From the NCBI GenBank assembly GCA_943331105.2, contig CALQKH020000012.1, positions 62,001 to 126,000 on the forward strand: a DNA stretch of 64,000 bases. The letters run 5' to 3'. The notes beneath the pieces are model-generated. The model had not been told where the DNA came from, did no database searches, and saw only the letters and a program-made list of their open reading frames with translations. Origin of the DNA: Akkermansia muciniphila. Lineage in GTDB: Bacteria > Pseudomonadota > Gammaproteobacteria > Burkholderiales > Burkholderiaceae_C. The position numbers and the translations under genes were made by a program. This document shows, piece after piece, positions 62,586-64,000 of this stretch. Within the stretch, counting starts at the first letter, position 1. The number at the start of each line of letters is the position of its first letter.

Positions 62586-63968
62586 ATGAACAAAACAAAC
62601 ACATCGTGGACGCAATCGCTGGCCAATTTGGGGCCACGTTTTTTGCCTTTTGCCGACGCTGCAAGTGAAGATTTGCCACTGTCGCGTTTGCTGCGTCTGT
62701 CTTTGTTTCAAATTTCTGTGGGCATGGCGATGGTCATGCTCGTGGGCACCCTCAATCGCGTGATGATTGTGGAACTCAAAGTCTCCGCCACGCTGGTGTC
62801 TTTCATGGTGGCGCTGCCCCTGCTCATTGCGCCGCTGCGCGCACTGATTGGTTTTCGCTCTGACAACCACCGCTCGCAGCTGGGTTGGCGTCGGGTGCCC
62901 TACATCTGGATGGGCAGCTTGCTGCAGTTTGGTGGGTTTTCTATCATGCCTTTTGCGTTGCTGGTCTTGGCCGGTGCTGGACAGTCCAGTCAGGCCCCGG
63001 CCTGGGTGGGGCAAGTGGGGGCTGCAGGCGCCTTCCTGTTGGTGGGCTTGGGCATGCACACTGTACAAACCGCAGGCCTGGCTTTGGCCACCGACTTGGC
63101 CCCCCCAGAGCGTCAACCCCAAGTGGTGGGCCTGATGTATGTGATGCAGTTGGTCGGTATGATCGGCAGCGCTTTGGCCTTGGGCTATTTGCTGCACGAC
63201 TACAGCCCCGGCCAACTCATTCGGGTGGTGCAAGCCGTGGCAGTGACCACACTGGTTCTGAATGTGATCGCGCTTTGGAAGCAAGAACCGCGCAGCCGAT
63301 TGCGCAAACCCGGAACACCCATCGAACACAGCTTTGCGCAAGCCTGGCAACTGTTTTGCCAAGGCCCCGACACCGTTCGGCGCTTGCTGGCGGTGGGCCT
63401 GGGCACCATGGCCTTCACCATGGAGGACGTGCTTCTTGAACCCTATGGTGGCGAGATTTTGCACATGAGCGTGTCCAGCACCACTTTGCTCTCGGCCACA
63501 CTGGCCTTGGGGGGCTTGCTTGGTTTTGCTTGGGCCTCTCGGGTGCTGGGGCGGGGGGCTGACGCGTACCAAATGTCCGGATGGGGCGCCTGGATCGGCT
63601 TGCCGGCCTTTGCGGCGGTGATTGCTTCGGCGCCACTGGCTTCGCCAACGGTGTTTGTGTTGGGCATCTTTTTGATTGGCCTGGGCGGCGGTTTGTTTGC
63701 CCACGGCACCTTGACGGCCAGCATGCAGTTGGCCCCACCCAGTCAGGTCGGCTTGGCCATGGGCGCTTGGGGTGCGGTGCAAGGCACCGCAGCGGGTCTG
63801 GGCATGGCCTTGGGTGGAATTTTGCGGGACTCCGTCGCCCTGGTCAGCAGCCCGGTCATGGGTTACTCGGCGGTTTACCTGATCGAAATCTTGTTGCTTG
63901 CGCTGACCTTGTGGGCCATGGGACCTTTGATGCGCGCTGCGGTGCGGCCCAATGCCAACTCTGCATAA
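62586..63968 (+). CDS. pucC: PucC/LhaA-family antenna assembly protein
   Basis: A 460-residue membrane protein of the BCH2/PucC/LhaA branch of the major facilitator fold, with twelve helices. PFADAASEDLPLSRLLRLSL at the start, LNRVMIVELKVSATLV and RSDNHRSQLGWRRVPYIWMG are typical. It is needed for LH1 or LH2 assembly; placement after pucBA suggests LH2. The gene is complete and ends 32 nt before the window edge. Confidence 0.92.
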   Translation: MNKTNTSWTQSLANLGPRFLPFADAASEDLPLSRLLRLSLFQISVGMAMVMLVGTLNRVMIVELKVSATLVSFMVALPLLIAPLRALIGFRSDNHRSQLGWRRVPYIWMGSLLQFGGFSIMPFALLVLAGAGQSSQAPAWVGQVGAAGAFLLVGLGMHTVQTAGLALATDLAPPERQPQVVGLMYVMQLVGMIGSALALGYLLHDYSPGQLIRVVQAVAVTTLVLNVIALWKQEPRSRLRKPGTPIEHSFAQAWQLFCQGPDTVRRLLAVGLGTMAFTMEDVLLEPYGGEILHMSVSSTTLLSATLALGGLLGFAWASRVLGRGADAYQMSGWGAWIGLPAFAAVIASAPLASPTVFVLGIFLIGLGGGLFAHGTLTASMQLAPPSQVGLAMGAWGAVQGTAAGLGMALGGILRDSVALVSSPVMGYSAVYLIEILLLALTLWAMGPLMRAAVRPNANSA

Positions 63969-64000
63969 TCACCAACTTCACAACCCCTCACCTCGACCCA

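Noticed and set aside
62313..63782. 489-codon open frame on the minus strand, antisense to pucA and pucC.
   Set aside because: The plus strand codes recognisable antenna and PucC proteins; the antisense translation is compositionally biased.
1..64000. CRISPR array, rRNA operon, prophage or integron.
   Set aside because: No regularly spaced direct repeats, no rRNA-like stretches and no phage structural or integrase genes were seen; the only mobile trace is the IS30 scar near 19.7 kb.

Overview
The window looks like chromosome of a photoheterotrophic betaproteobacterium of the order Burkholderiales, most likely a Comamonadaceae member of the Limnohabitans/Rhodoferax type. This is inferred from gene content and order: a crtEF-bchCXYZ-puf superoperon with tetraheme pufC, a spheroidene-type carotenoid branch (crtA, crtD, crtC), and housekeeping blocks typical of the group. 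No species-level marker such as 16S rRNA lies in the window.

Layout. (1) 1-9.1 kb: housekeeping genes (5' end of a spoT/relA gene, rpoZ, gmk, yicC on the minus strand; rph, rdgB, hemW on the plus strand), a small membrane protein with its regulator, two oxidoreductases, a 25-codon ORF and tRNA-Ser(UGA). (2) 9.1-19.7 kb: a nitrogen-scavenging block. Urease genes ureA-x-BCEFG read left and the urea ABC transporter urtABCDE reads right; each side has its own sigma-54 type promoter in the shared intergenic region. (3) 19.7-29.4 kb: a visibly A/T-richer block bounded on the left by an IS30-type transposase remnant and a truncated glpK. It holds one long minus-strand unit: a branched-chain-type ABC transporter, acyl-CoA dehydrogenase, alcohol dehydrogenase, acyl-CoA ligase and a TetR regulator. 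(4) 29.4-34.9 kb: a DUF4010 membrane protein, then a candidate flavin-based electron transfer set (PepSY protein, DUF2271 protein, PepSY/flavodoxin/FNR reductase, ApbE). (5) 34.9-38.6 kb: an NMT1-type ABC transporter operon ending in the missing urease gene ureD, again with a sigma-54 type promoter. (6) 38.8-47.7 kb: an EamA transporter, two tandem photolyase/cryptochrome genes, an Rrf2-type regulator, DUF2237, a quinone reductase and an ABC exporter. (7) 47.7-64 kb: the photosynthesis cluster crtE, crtF, bchC, bchX, bchY, bchZ, small ORF, pufB, unknown single-TM gene, pufA, pufL, pufM, pufC, crtA, crtD, crtC, leader ORF, pucB, pucA, pucC, all on the plus strand.

How it works together. The urt, ure and NMT1-ABC/ureD units all appear to be sigma-54 dependent, so urea uptake, urea hydrolysis and one further uptake system should be induced together under nitrogen limitation. 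The photosynthesis cluster makes the colored carotenoids, carries the chlorin reductase (BchXYZ) and BchC steps of bacteriochlorophyll a synthesis, and encodes LH1, the reaction centre with its cytochrome, and LH2. Its crtE and bchC promoters carry phased TGT-N12-ACA sites of the CrtJ/PpsR type.

Most interesting points: a PufX-like single-helix protein gene inserted between pufB and pufA; three PpsR-type sites in exact 26-bp phase before crtE; an LH2 alpha chain with Phe44-Leu45, the B800-820 (LH3) signature; a 349-nt dual-coding overlap of crtD and crtC; and a predicted flavinylation site in the DUF2271 protein beside ApbE.
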